Positions 1 through 5,411 of a stretch of 6,226 nt of DNA are shown here, in pieces. Under the pieces are notes generated by a model. It did no database searches and was not told the origin of the DNA. It saw nothing but the letters and a program-made list of their open reading frames with translations. Both the position numbers and the translations under genes were made by a program. Position 1 is the stretch's first letter. Every line of letters starts with the position of its first letter. This DNA is from Clostridia bacterium (GTDB taxonomy: Bacteria; Bacillota; Clostridia; Christensenellales; CAG-1252): the NCBI GenBank assembly GCA_017615515.1, contig JAFZZX010000108.1, positions 1 to 6,226 of the forward strand, given 5' to 3'.

Positions 1-342
1 ACCAACAAGCGATAGCACGAACTTGAAGCAAGGCAAGAAGAAGTCGAAAAAGAACTCTTAATTGAGAGGAGCAAGACTGCATAATTGCTTACCGAGGAGG
101 AAATACAGGCAAACTACGAAAAGGCGTTGAAACTTGAAATACAAGAACTTGTAAATTACCTACTTGAAGAAGTAACTTTATACGACGATAAAATCATAAT
201 ACGCTATAAAAGCGCGACCAAGAACGGCTCTGACGAAAGTCAGGGCTTTTCTTTTTATATGGGCAAAACGGTAATGCCCGTATTCATTCTAAACAAGAAC
301 GATCCTATCTATGTTCCATACGAAGTAATAAAGGTGATTTAA
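1..342 (+). pseudogene. C-terminal remnant of a large serine recombinase, with two in-frame stops
   Basis: Read in frame from base 1, the translation resembles the end of clostridial large serine (resolvase/invertase-type) recombinases. It starts with a charged coiled-coil stretch (HELEARQEEVEKELLIERSK). After this come LTEEEIQANYEKALKLEIQ, the conserved segment LYDDKIIIRY, and the tail GFSFYMGKTVMPVF. The frame is broken by TAG at 13-15 and TAA at 82-84, yet family-like residues continue on both sides of each stop, so this is a decayed gene and not a short new one. An 85-codon frame starting at TTG 85 exists, but GAGAGGAG lies too far upstream to be a convincing ribosome site. The catalytic N-terminal domain would lie left of the window and cannot be assessed. 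The segment is AT-richer than the genes to its right, consistent with acquired DNA. The family assignment is from memory of conserved motifs. Confidence 0.7.
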
Positions 343-353
343 CCGCGAAGCGG

Positions 354-509
354 TTATTCCACGATCATCTTGACGAGAGCCTCTGCGGAGCGTGTTTGAA
401 AAGGCTTAAACGAGCCAACCGACACAAGCCCGTAAAGGGCTTTTTTGTTGCCTTCTCGGCAAAACAGCCTAACACACTCCTTTCTCTCGTCAAGACGCTT
501 TCGCGGCAT
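354..509 (-). CDS. Possible small ORF, 51 codons, unknown
   Basis: An uninterrupted minus-strand frame runs from ATG at 509 to TAA at 354-356 and would encode a basic 51-residue peptide starting MPRKRLDERKECVRLF and ending EALVKMIVE. It is convergent with the recombinase remnant, and the hairpin AACCGC-GAA-GCGGTT (341-355) sits exactly between the two stop codons. There is no recognisable ribosome site before the ATG. The frame lies almost entirely inside a strongly self-complementary region, so the open frame may be a by-product of a structured RNA. I do not recognise the peptide. It is listed because it is open over its whole length and ends neatly beside its neighbour. It is more likely not a gene than a gene. 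Confidence 0.2.
   Translation of the reverse strand: MPRKRLDERKECVRLFCREGNKKALYGLVSVGSFKPFQTRSAEALVKMIVE
366..497. other. Nested inverted repeats, candidate structured RNA or element end
   Basis: TCTTGACGAGAG (368-379) is perfectly complementary to CTCTCGTCAAGA (484-495), and the pairing extends to 366/497 across one mismatch. Inside it, GGAGCGTGTT (386-395) pairs with AACACACTCC (470-479) with one mismatch. Three small hairpins are enclosed: GGCT/AGCC (403-416), AAGCCC/GGGCTT (426-442) and TTGCC/GGCAA (448-462). Together they make a closed multi-branch fold of about 130 bases. It matches no RNA family I can name with confidence. It lies between recombinase debris and a tRNA gene, so it could be the end of the old mobile element, an RNA from it, or an independent small RNA. 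Confidence 0.35.
426..446 (+). terminator. Terminator-like hairpin inside the structured region
   Basis: AAGCCC, a five-base loop GTAAA, and GGGCTT are followed directly by further T residues, giving TTTTTT at 441-446. It has the form of an intrinsic terminator for rightward transcription and could end the recombinase message. The opposite strand has no T-run after the stem. It may instead be one arm of the larger fold at 366-497. Confidence 0.45.
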
Positions 510-521
510 AAACCGTTTATG
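507..521. repeat. 15-base near-perfect palindrome CATAAAC-C-GTTTATG
   Basis: Seven-base arms flank a single central C. It lies between the structured region and the tRNA terminator, where AT-richer debris meets core chromosome. Possible roles are a protein-binding site or a recombination-site relic; neither is shown. Confidence 0.3.
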
Positions 522-526
522 GGAAT

Positions 527-569
527 AAAAAAAGCAACCTAAACCAAACGAAGGTTCGATTTAGATTGC
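527..569 (-). terminator. Intrinsic terminator of tRNA-Ala
   Basis: On the minus strand, GCAATCTAAA pairs along its whole length with TTTAGGTTGC (one G-U pair). The stem continues inward through CGAAC/GTTTG to a four-base loop, giving about 16 paired positions. A run of seven T residues (527-533 on the plus strand as A7) follows at once. It starts four bases beyond the tRNA CCA end, so it closes the tRNA transcript. Confidence 0.85.
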
Positions 570-572
570 GAG

Positions 573-648
573 TGGTGGAGATAAGGGGATTCGAACCCCT
601 GACCTATACGATGCGAACGTATCGCTCTACCAACTGAGCCATATCCCC
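573..648 (-). tRNA. tRNA-Ala (anticodon CGC)
   Basis: The minus strand folds into a full 76-base cloverleaf. The acceptor stem is GGGGATA/TATCTCC with discriminator A and an encoded CCA. The D arm is GCTC/GAGC, the anticodon stem ATACG/CGTAT, the loop TTCGCAT with anticodon CGC, the variable loop AGGTC, and the T arm AGGGG-TTCGAAT-CCCCT. The acceptor stem has the G3-U70 wobble pair that is the classic alanine identity element, which agrees with the GCG-reading anticodon. It has its own promoter and terminator, so it is a single-gene unit. Confidence 0.97.
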
Positions 649-660
649 AAGCACCATTGT

Positions 661-689
661 ATTATAAAGCATCGGCGGGGCGAATGCAA
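661..689 (-). promoter_or_regulatory. Sigma-A promoter of tRNA-Ala
   Basis: On the minus strand, TTGCAT (684-689) and TATAAT (661-666) are separated by exactly 17 bases. The -10 box is perfect. The predicted start, about 654, lies only a few bases before the mature tRNA 5' end at 648, leaving a very short leader. Confidence 0.85.
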
Positions 690-744
690 GCGTTTTTTGA
701 AAAATATCGGTTTTCGCGCGCGGAAGGCGGCGAGGCGCGCGGGG

Positions 745-2007
745 TTAGGTCACGATCTCGTAAACGAGCGGGGTGACGGGCGGCGCCTCGTCCGTCACGA
801 GGAAACAGGAGCGCAAGTCGGTTAGGAGCGCGGCGGGCGCCGCGTTCTCGCCGAGGAGCAGGGCGAAGGTGTCCCCCTTGCGGACGGGATCGCCGACCTT
901 GACGCGAACGAACATACCGTAGGCGCCGCTCGCTTCGTATTCGCGAGCGAGGTTGCCGAGTTTTACACAGTCGATTTTGCCGATGAATCCGTCTTTTTCG
1001 GACAAAACGGTACCCGCACCGCGTGAAAGGATATATCGCCTTGCGTCGGGAGAGAAGAGCTCGGTAGAGCCGCCTTGCGCCGCGACGATCTCCTTTAGTT
1101 TCAGTAGGGCATTGCCGCTGTCGAGGATCTCTTTCGCCTCATTTGCGCCCGCCTCGTCCGAAACGCCCTTCGCAAGGGAGATCAGTTTGCCCGCAAGGCG
1201 CAACGCGAGTTCGCGCAGTCTGCCGCGCGCGCCCTCGAGGACGTCGATCGCGTCGAGGACTTCCGCCACGCCGCCCACGCCCTCTCCGAGCGGGGAGTTC
1301 ATATCGGTTAGGAACGCCGCCGCGCGCTTGCCCGCGCTCTTTAGGATGCGCACCATCAGGCGGGCGAGTTTCGCGCCCTCTTCCACGGTGTCCATAAAGG
1401 CGCCGTCACCCGTCTTGACGTCGAGTACGAAGACTTCTGCGCCGCTCGCGAGCTTCTTGGAGACGACGGAAGAGGCAATCAGGGGCAAACTTTTGACGGT
1501 ATTCGTTTCGTCGCGCAGTTTGTAGAGAGCCTTGTCCGCGGGGACCAGCTCCTTGGTCTGGGCGATGATCGCGGCACCGACCTTGTCCACGACCTCTTCC
1601 GCTTCGGCGACGGTCAGTTCGGCTTCGAACCCGCGGAAACATTCGAGTTTGTCGATCGTGCCGCCCGTATGCCCGAGTTTTCTGCCGCTCATCTTGAGGA
1701 AGGGGATGCCCGCCGCCGCCACGATGGGTGCGACGATCAGGGTCGTGCTGTCCGCGACGCCCCCCGTCGAATGTTTGTCGGCGTAGGGATATTCGCGCGG
1801 AGTGAAGTGCAGTCGGTCGCCCGATTCCAGCATGACCTCGGTTAGGGCGATCGCATCCTCGTCCGACAGGCCGTGCGCGCACACGGCGCGAAGAAACGCC
1901 GTCATTTCCTCTTTCTCGACGTCGCCCGAGAGGTACCCGCCGACGAAGGCGCCGAGCGCCTCCTTGCCGATCGGTTGGTTGTGAATGGTTTTCTCAATGA
2001 TCTCCAT
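745..2007 (-). CDS. pdp: Pyrimidine-nucleoside phosphorylase (thymidine/uridine phosphorylase family)
   Basis: This cytoplasmic salvage enzyme reversibly splits pyrimidine nucleosides with phosphate into base and (deoxy)ribose-1-phosphate. The protein is 420 residues, close to the family's roughly 430. The phosphate-binding segment KHSTGGV is at 78-84, the family signature SGRKLGHTGGTIDKLE at 107-122, and the pyrimidine-binding residues R165, S180 and K184 align with E. coli R171, S186 and K190. IASSVVSKK and DVKTGDGAFM resemble the Bacillus-type Pdp more than E. coli DeoA. Lys follows SGR where Gly is usual, and PLGEGVGG replaces the common PLG-x-x-VGN. I chose ATG 2007 because AGGGGG lies six bases upstream and homology starts there; the frame stays open to 2166 but would cross the divergent promoter region. 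The gene is transcribed away from the DUF975 gene and towards tRNA-Ala. Confidence 0.92.
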   Translation of the reverse strand: MEIIEKTIHNQPIGKEALGAFVGGYLSGDVEKEEMTAFLRAVCAHGLSDEDAIALTEVMLESGDRLHFTPREYPYADKHSTGGVADSTTLIVAPIVAAAGIPFLKMSGRKLGHTGGTIDKLECFRGFEAELTVAEAEEVVDKVGAAIIAQTKELVPADKALYKLRDETNTVKSLPLIASSVVSKKLASGAEVFVLDVKTGDGAFMDTVEEGAKLARLMVRILKSAGKRAAAFLTDMNSPLGEGVGGVAEVLDAIDVLEGARGRLRELALRLAGKLISLAKGVSDEAGANEAKEILDSGNALLKLKEIVAAQGGSTELFSPDARRYILSRGAGTVLSEKDGFIGKIDCVKLGNLAREYEASGAYGMFVRVKVGDPVRKGDTFALLLGENAAPAALLTDLRSCFLVTDEAPPVTPLVYEIVT

Positions 2008-2028
2008 ATTTTTCCCCCTGTTCATTTT

Positions 2029-2058
2029 ATCATTTTCTTCCTCGCTTTTCAAGGTCAA
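2029..2058 (-). promoter_or_regulatory. Possible promoter of the phosphorylase gene
   Basis: On the minus strand, TTGACC (2053-2058) is followed after 18 bases by AATGAT (2029-2034). A better-looking TAAAAT at 2024-2029 is 23 bases away, which is too far. Either start would leave a leader barely long enough for the AGGGGG ribosome site at 2014-2019. The -35 box is good and the -10 box weak. Confidence 0.3.
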
Positions 2059-2093
2059 TAGGACAGATTCTTTCTCGCAGGCGGGTGCGGGCA

Positions 2094-2122
2094 TTGACGA
2101 AAGGACGAGAAAAAAGTATAAT
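2094..2122 (+). promoter_or_regulatory. Sigma-A promoter of the DUF975 gene
   Basis: TTGACG (2094-2099), a 17-base spacer, and a perfect TATAAT (2117-2122). The predicted start is about 2129, giving a leader of about 52 bases. This is the strongest promoter match in the window. Confidence 0.87.
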
Positions 2123-2126
2123 AAAT

Positions 2127-2167
2127 AAAGCATTGCTTTTGCCCCGCTTGCGTTTAGCGGGCGCAAG
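2127..2167 (+). promoter_or_regulatory. Structured leader: dyad at the start site and two competing hairpins
   Basis: AAAGCA-T-TGCTTT (2127-2139) is a 6-1-6 dyad covering the predicted start site. Downstream, CCCGCT (2143-2148) can pair with AGCGGG (2156-2161), and CTTGCG (2147-2152) can pair with CGCAAG (2162-2167). The two stems share bases and cannot form together, and the second ends only three bases before the GGAGG ribosome site (2171-2175). This could be an operator plus a translation switch, but nothing shows a ligand. Confidence 0.35.
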
Positions 2168-2180
2168 TAAGGAGGAAAGT

Positions 2181-2993
2181 ATGTCGGAAAACAAGAGGAT
2201 CAGACAAAAGGCACTCGACTCTCTCGAGCATCGCTTGTTCGGCAGCGTGTGGGTCTCGCTGGTGGTCTGCTCGGTCATCTATTCCCTGATCGTCGGCTTG
2301 CCGTCGTCGGTGAGTTCGCTGACCTCTCGGCTCGTACCCGTCGTGGGCGCCTTGATCGGATTCCCGCTGATGTTGGTCAGCGCGGTCATCTCGGGTCCGA
2401 TGACGTACGGATTCACCCGCGTCTTTTTGAAAGTGGCGCGCGGGGATAAACGGATCGACATTGCCGAGATGTTCTCGGGGTTCCGCGAGGAGATCGGCGA
2501 GTCGTTCCTGCTCGGACTTTTGCGCTCGATCTTCGTCTTCTTGTGGTCGCTGCTGCTGATCGTTCCGGGCATCGTTAAGGCGTACGCTTATTCGATGGCG
2601 TTCTATATCCAGCAAGAGGCGAAGGACAAGAATTGGCGGGTGTGCTTGGACGAGAGCGCGGCGCTGATGGACGGCTATAAAGGCAAGCTCTTCCTCTTGG
2701 ATCTCTCCTTTATCGGTTGGTATATCGTCGGTCTGCTGTGCTTCGGCGTGGGTATGCTTTGGGTATCGGTCTATCACGCCGAGGCGAGGGCGCATTTCTA
2801 TGAAGAGCTCAAGCGCGAAAAGCTCGGCAGAGATACTTACGACGAGACCGAAAGCACGCGCTATGGGTACGAACCCGTGAAAAACGACCCGTCGGACGAC
2901 GTCGTGTTTGAAGAAGAGCGCGCCTACGTCGAACGTGACACCGTCAAGTCCGTCGACCCCTTCCGAGAGGACGACAAGAAAAAGGGCGACTGA
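2181..2993 (+). CDS. DUF975-family integral membrane protein
   Basis: The 270-residue protein has four clear hydrophobic segments, at about 21-40, 51-72, 107-131 and 171-195. The blocks match the DUF975 family as I know it: LWSLLLIVPGIVKAYAYSMA (121-140), LMDGYKGKLFLLDLSFIGW (162-180) and the region ending AEARAHFYEEL (200-210). The N-terminal 20 residues are charged and there is no cleavable signal peptide. The last 60 residues form a highly charged, mostly acidic, probably cytoplasmic tail. The family's molecular function is unknown, so none is assigned. ATG 2181 is chosen because GGAGG (2171-2175) precedes it by five bases and the promoter at 2094-2122 rules out the longer open frame. It appears to be a single-gene unit, since a new promoter follows at 3036. 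Confidence 0.85.
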   Translation: MSENKRIRQKALDSLEHRLFGSVWVSLVVCSVIYSLIVGLPSSVSSLTSRLVPVVGALIGFPLMLVSAVISGPMTYGFTRVFLKVARGDKRIDIAEMFSGFREEIGESFLLGLLRSIFVFLWSLLLIVPGIVKAYAYSMAFYIQQEAKDKNWRVCLDESAALMDGYKGKLFLLDLSFIGWYIVGLLCFGVGMLWVSVYHAEARAHFYEELKREKLGRDTYDETESTRYGYEPVKNDPSDDVVFEEERAYVERDTVKSVDPFREDDKKKGD

Positions 2994-3035
2994 TCTGTCG
3001 AAACCGCCGCGTGCGGAAAAATGAGAGTTCGCCTC

Positions 3036-3064
3036 TTGTAAAGCGCGCGCGGATATGATACAAT
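3036..3064 (+). promoter_or_regulatory. Sigma-A promoter of the flavodiiron-rubredoxin operon
   Basis: TTGTAA (3036-3041), a 17-base GC-rich spacer, and TACAAT (3059-3064). The predicted start is about 3071, giving a leader of about 53 bases before ATG 3124. No Rex- or PerR-type site is evident. Confidence 0.8.
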
Positions 3065-3069
3065 GATCG

Positions 3070-3082
3070 AAGTGCGGCACTT
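3070..3082 (+). promoter_or_regulatory. 6-1-6 dyad at the flavodiiron transcription start
   Basis: AAGTGC-G-GCACTT is a perfect odd-centred dyad centred 12 bases after the -10 box. It could be an operator, or a 5'-terminal hairpin that protects the message. Its placement closely resembles the dyad before the DUF975 gene, but the sequence differs. Confidence 0.35.
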
Positions 3083-3123
3083 GCAGGCGCCGTACGAAAA
3101 AATCCCCATGATAAGGAGAAACT

Positions 3124-4914
3124 ATGAATATCACTACCGACATCAAGTACGTGGGCGTTAACGACCACGAGATCGACCTCTTCGAAGGGCAATACGACGT
3201 GCCGAACGGCATGGCGTACAATTCCTACGTGATCGCGGACTACAAGATCGCGGTGATGGACACCGTGGACGCGCGCTTCGGACACGAATGGCTGGACAAC
3301 GTCGCGACGGCGACGGGCGGCAAAGCCCCCGACTATCTCGTCGTGCAACATATGGAGCCCGACCATTCGGCGAATATCGACGTTTTTATGAAGACCTATC
3401 CGAACGCGACGATCGTCTCCTCGCAAAAGGCTTTCGCGATGATGAAAAACTTTTTCGGCAAGGAGTACGAGGACAGGCGCATCGTGGTGGCGGAGGGCGA
3501 CACGCTCCCGCTCGGCAAGCACGTTCTGCATTTCGTCGCGGCGCCGATGGTGCATTGGCCCGAGGTCATCGTGACCTACGACGCCTACGACAAGGTGCTC
3601 TTCTCCGCCGACGGCTTCGGTAAGTTCGGTGCGCTGGACGTCGAGGAAGACTGGGCGTGCGAGGCTCGCCGCTACTATTTCGGCATCGTCGGCAAGTACG
3701 GCGCGCAGGTGCAAGCGCTGCTCAAAAAGGCGGCGGCTCTCGACATCGAGAAGATCTGTCCGCTCCACGGTCCGATCCTGACGGAGAACCTCGGCTACTA
3801 TCTCGGCTTGTACGATACTTGGTCGTCCTACGGCGTGGAAACCGACGGCATCTTCGTCGCGTACACGTCGGTTTACGGACACACCAAGGCGGCGGTGGAA
3901 CTCCTCGCCCAAAAGCTCAAGGAGAAGGGTTGCCCGAAGGTCTCGGTCGCGGATCTCGCGCGCGAGGACATGGCGGAGGCGGTGGAAGACGCCTTCCGTT
4001 ACGGCAAATTGGTGCTCGCCACCACGACCTATAACGCCGACATCTTCCCCTTTATGCGCACCTTCATCGAGCATCTCGTGGAGCGCGGCTACAAGAACCG
4101 CACGATCGCCCTCGTCGAGAACGGCAGTTGGGCGCCTCTCGCGGCGAAGGTCATGAAGGGTATGTTCGAGGGGTGCAAGAATCTCACCTTCCTCGAGCCG
4201 GTCATTCGCCTGACTTCGGCGATGAACGATCTGACGAAGGACGCTATTGAAAAGGTTTCGGACGAACTGTGCAAGGACTATCTCGCCCGCCAAGATTCGA
4301 CCGCGAATAAGAACGACCTCAAGGCGCTGTTCAATATCGGCTACGGGCTCTACGTCGTCACTTCGAACGACGGCAAAAAGGACAACGGTTTGATCGTGAA
4401 TACCGTCACGCAGGTCACGAATACGCCGAACCGCGTCGCCGTCACGATCAACAAGCAGAACTATTCGCACCACGTCATCAAGCAGAGCGGCAAAATGAAT
4501 ATCAACTGCCTATCCGTGGACGCGCCGTTCAAGGTCTTCGAGGACTTCGGTTTCCGCAGCGGCAGGACGGTGGATAAGTTCGAGGGATGGGAGAAGTTCC
4601 GTAGCGACAACGGGCTCGTCTTCCTGCCCAAGTATATCAACAGCTTTATGTCCCTGACCGTCGAGAATTACGTCGACCTCGGCACGCACGGGATGTTCAT
4701 CTGTTCGGTGGGCGAGGCGCGCGTGATCTCCGACCTCGAGACGATGACCTACACCTATTACCAAAAGAACGTCAAGCCGAAGCCGCAGGTTGAAGGCAAG
4801 AAGGGCTTCGTCTGTAAGGTTTGCGGTTATATCTACGAGGGCGACACGTTGCCCGACGACATCGTTTGCCCTCTGTGCAAACACGGGGCGGCGGACTTCG
4901 AGCCGATCAAATAA
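3124..4914 (+). CDS. fprA: Flavodiiron protein fused to flavin reductase and rubredoxin domains
   Basis: This 596-residue cytoplasmic protein very likely reduces O2 to water, or NO to N2O, using NADH electrons passed along one chain. Residues 1-240 form the metallo-beta-lactamase-like di-iron domain with all seven ligands present: H76, E78, D80 and H81 in HMEPDH, H144 in VHWPE, D163 in SADGFG, and H215 in CPLHGP. Residues 243-390 are a flavodoxin domain with the FMN loop TSVYGHT (248-254). Residues 398-550 resemble the flavin reductase domain of Moorella high-molecular-weight rubredoxin (Hrb). Residues 560-596 are a short rubredoxin with C564/C567 and C582/C585. In Moorella, FprA and Hrb are separate partner proteins; here they are joined. 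AAGGAG (3113-3118) sits five bases before the ATG. The choice between O2 and NO as main substrate cannot be read from sequence. A free rubredoxin follows 36 bases downstream. Confidence 0.95.
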   Translation: MNITTDIKYVGVNDHEIDLFEGQYDVPNGMAYNSYVIADYKIAVMDTVDARFGHEWLDNVATATGGKAPDYLVVQHMEPDHSANIDVFMKTYPNATIVSSQKAFAMMKNFFGKEYEDRRIVVAEGDTLPLGKHVLHFVAAPMVHWPEVIVTYDAYDKVLFSADGFGKFGALDVEEDWACEARRYYFGIVGKYGAQVQALLKKAAALDIEKICPLHGPILTENLGYYLGLYDTWSSYGVETDGIFVAYTSVYGHTKAAVELLAQKLKEKGCPKVSVADLAREDMAEAVEDAFRYGKLVLATTTYNADIFPFMRTFIEHLVERGYKNRTIALVENGSWAPLAAKVMKGMFEGCKNLTFLEPVIRLTSAMNDLTKDAIEKVSDELCKDYLARQDSTANKNDLKALFNIGYGLYVVTSNDGKKDNGLIVNTVTQVTNTPNRVAVTINKQNYSHHVIKQSGKMNINCLSVDAPFKVFEDFGFRSGRTVDKFEGWEKFRSDNGLVFLPKYINSFMSLTVENYVDLGTHGMFICSVGEARVISDLETMTYTYYQKNVKPKPQVEGKKGFVCKVCGYIYEGDTLPDDIVCPLCKHGAADFEPIK

Positions 4915-4950
4915 CTTCTATCGAAAAAATAAAAAACGGAGGTATCTATT

Positions 4951-5106
4951 ATGAAATACATTTGCAATTTGTGCGGTTGGGAATACGACGAGACTGTGGG
5001 CGATCCCGATAACGGCATCGCGGCGGGGACCAAGTTCGAGGATCTGCCTGAGGACTTCGCTTGTCCTTTGTGCGGCGCAGGCAAAGACGAGTTCGACGCC
5101 GAATAA
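4951..5106 (+). CDS. Rubredoxin, stand-alone
   Basis: This 51-residue one-electron carrier has a single iron bound by four cysteines: C5/C8 in CNLCG and C38/C41 in CPLCG. The 29-residue gap between the pairs is typical of full rubredoxins, as are the DPDNGI loop and [11 protein letters not shown]. Two aromatic positions differ from the usual pattern: Trp10 follows the first CxxCG where Tyr is common, and Phe stands before the second pair where Trp is common. GGAGG (4938-4942) lies eight bases before the ATG. With a 36-base gap after the flavodiiron gene and a terminator just downstream, it is the second gene of the same transcript. It is too short for many ORF callers. It probably feeds electrons to the flavodiiron protein or to other oxygen-defence enzymes; the partner is inferred. 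Confidence 0.95.
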   Translation: MKYICNLCGWEYDETVGDPDNGIAAGTKFEDLPEDFACPLCGAGKDEFDAE

Positions 5107-5132
5107 CGGCACGAATACTGCTCTACATCTTC

Positions 5133-5179
5133 AACGGCGAGTAGTTACGTACGACAAGTACGCGCCTACTCGCCGTTTT
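5133..5179 (+). terminator. Intrinsic terminator of the flavodiiron-rubredoxin operon
   Basis: AACGGCGAGTAG (5133-5144) pairs perfectly over 12 bases with CTACTCGCCGTT (5166-5177). The stem is extended inside by CGTAC (5148-5152) and GTACG (5158-5162) across a 3x3 internal loop. TTTT at 5176-5179 gives a short T-run. It begins 26 bases after the rubredoxin stop. Confidence 0.8.
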
Positions 5180-5260
5180 GATGAGCGTTTGTCTTCGCGC
5201 CGTTCTTCGGCGCCGATGTGTTGTTGTGTTACGCGCCTGCGGGATTTTTCGTATCGGGGT

Positions 5261-5287
5261 CCCTAAGAAATCACGGATTTCTCGGGG
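5261..5287. repeat. Imperfect 12-position hairpin, possible interspersed repeat
   Basis: CCCTAAGAAATC and GATTTCTCGGGG pair around the loop ACG with one mismatch and one G-U pair. There is no T-run after it, so it is a poor terminator. Its compact form resembles short palindromic intergenic repeats found in many copies in bacterial genomes, but only one copy lies in this window. Confidence 0.4.
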
Positions 5288-5359
5288 TGACTTCGCCTCG
5301 TATCTGCCGCTTTCTTTGTCGTCTCGAATAAAAAACAAAAAGATGATCGATTTTCGCAA

Positions 5360-5383
5360 AAGACGCTGACCGTCTTATTTTTT
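5360..5383 (+). terminator. Terminator-like hairpin
   Basis: AAGACG (5360-5365), loop CTGAC, CGTCTT (5371-5376), then a T-rich tail with TTTTTT at 5378-5383. This is a standard intrinsic terminator shape, but no gene lies just upstream. The opposite strand gives CGTCTTTT, so weak two-way action is possible. Confidence 0.55.
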
Positions 5384-5411
5384 GATGGGCGCTTGCCCCC
5401 CATCGCTTTTT
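5384..5411 (+). terminator. Second, tandem terminator-like hairpin
   Basis: GATGGG (5384-5389) pairs with CCCATC (5399-5404) around a nine-base loop. After GC comes TTTTT (5407-5411). It follows the previous hairpin with no gap. Confidence 0.45.

Noticed and set aside
1..84. Stop codon recoding in the recombinase
   Set aside because: Both TAG and TAA interrupt the frame, while TAA and TGA end the other genes normally. Decay is the simpler explanation.
715..741. GC-rich hairpin CGCGCGC/GCGCGCG after the phosphorylase stop as its terminator
   Set aside because: The loop is 13 bases and the stem is followed by AAAACC on the minus strand, with no T-run directly after it. Weak alternating GC arms are expected by chance here.
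2008..2166. N-terminal extension of the phosphorylase, including a signal-like hydrophobic stretch
   Set aside because: Family homology begins at ATG 2007, which has a good ribosome site, and the extension crosses the divergent promoter region. The enzyme is cytoplasmic.
2085..2180. 32-codon N-terminal extension of the DUF975 protein
   Set aside because: It would begin before the promoter boxes at 2094-2122 and so cannot be on the transcript from that promoter; ATG 2181 has a strong ribosome site.
3003..3020. Possible terminator after the DUF975 gene
   Set aside because: Only four base pairs (CCGC/GCGG) and a tail of A residues, not T, on the plus strand.
2154..3221. 355-codon open frame on the minus strand
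   Set aside because: It is the antisense shadow of the DUF975 gene; the peptide is compositionally skewed and runs across two good plus-strand promoters.
2944..4473. 509-codon open frame on the minus strand
   Set aside because: It lies antisense to the flavodiiron gene, whose GC-rich codon pattern leaves the opposite frame open. It is rich in Arg, Val, His and Asp with no recognisable domain and no ribosome site, and the plus-strand protein is unambiguous.
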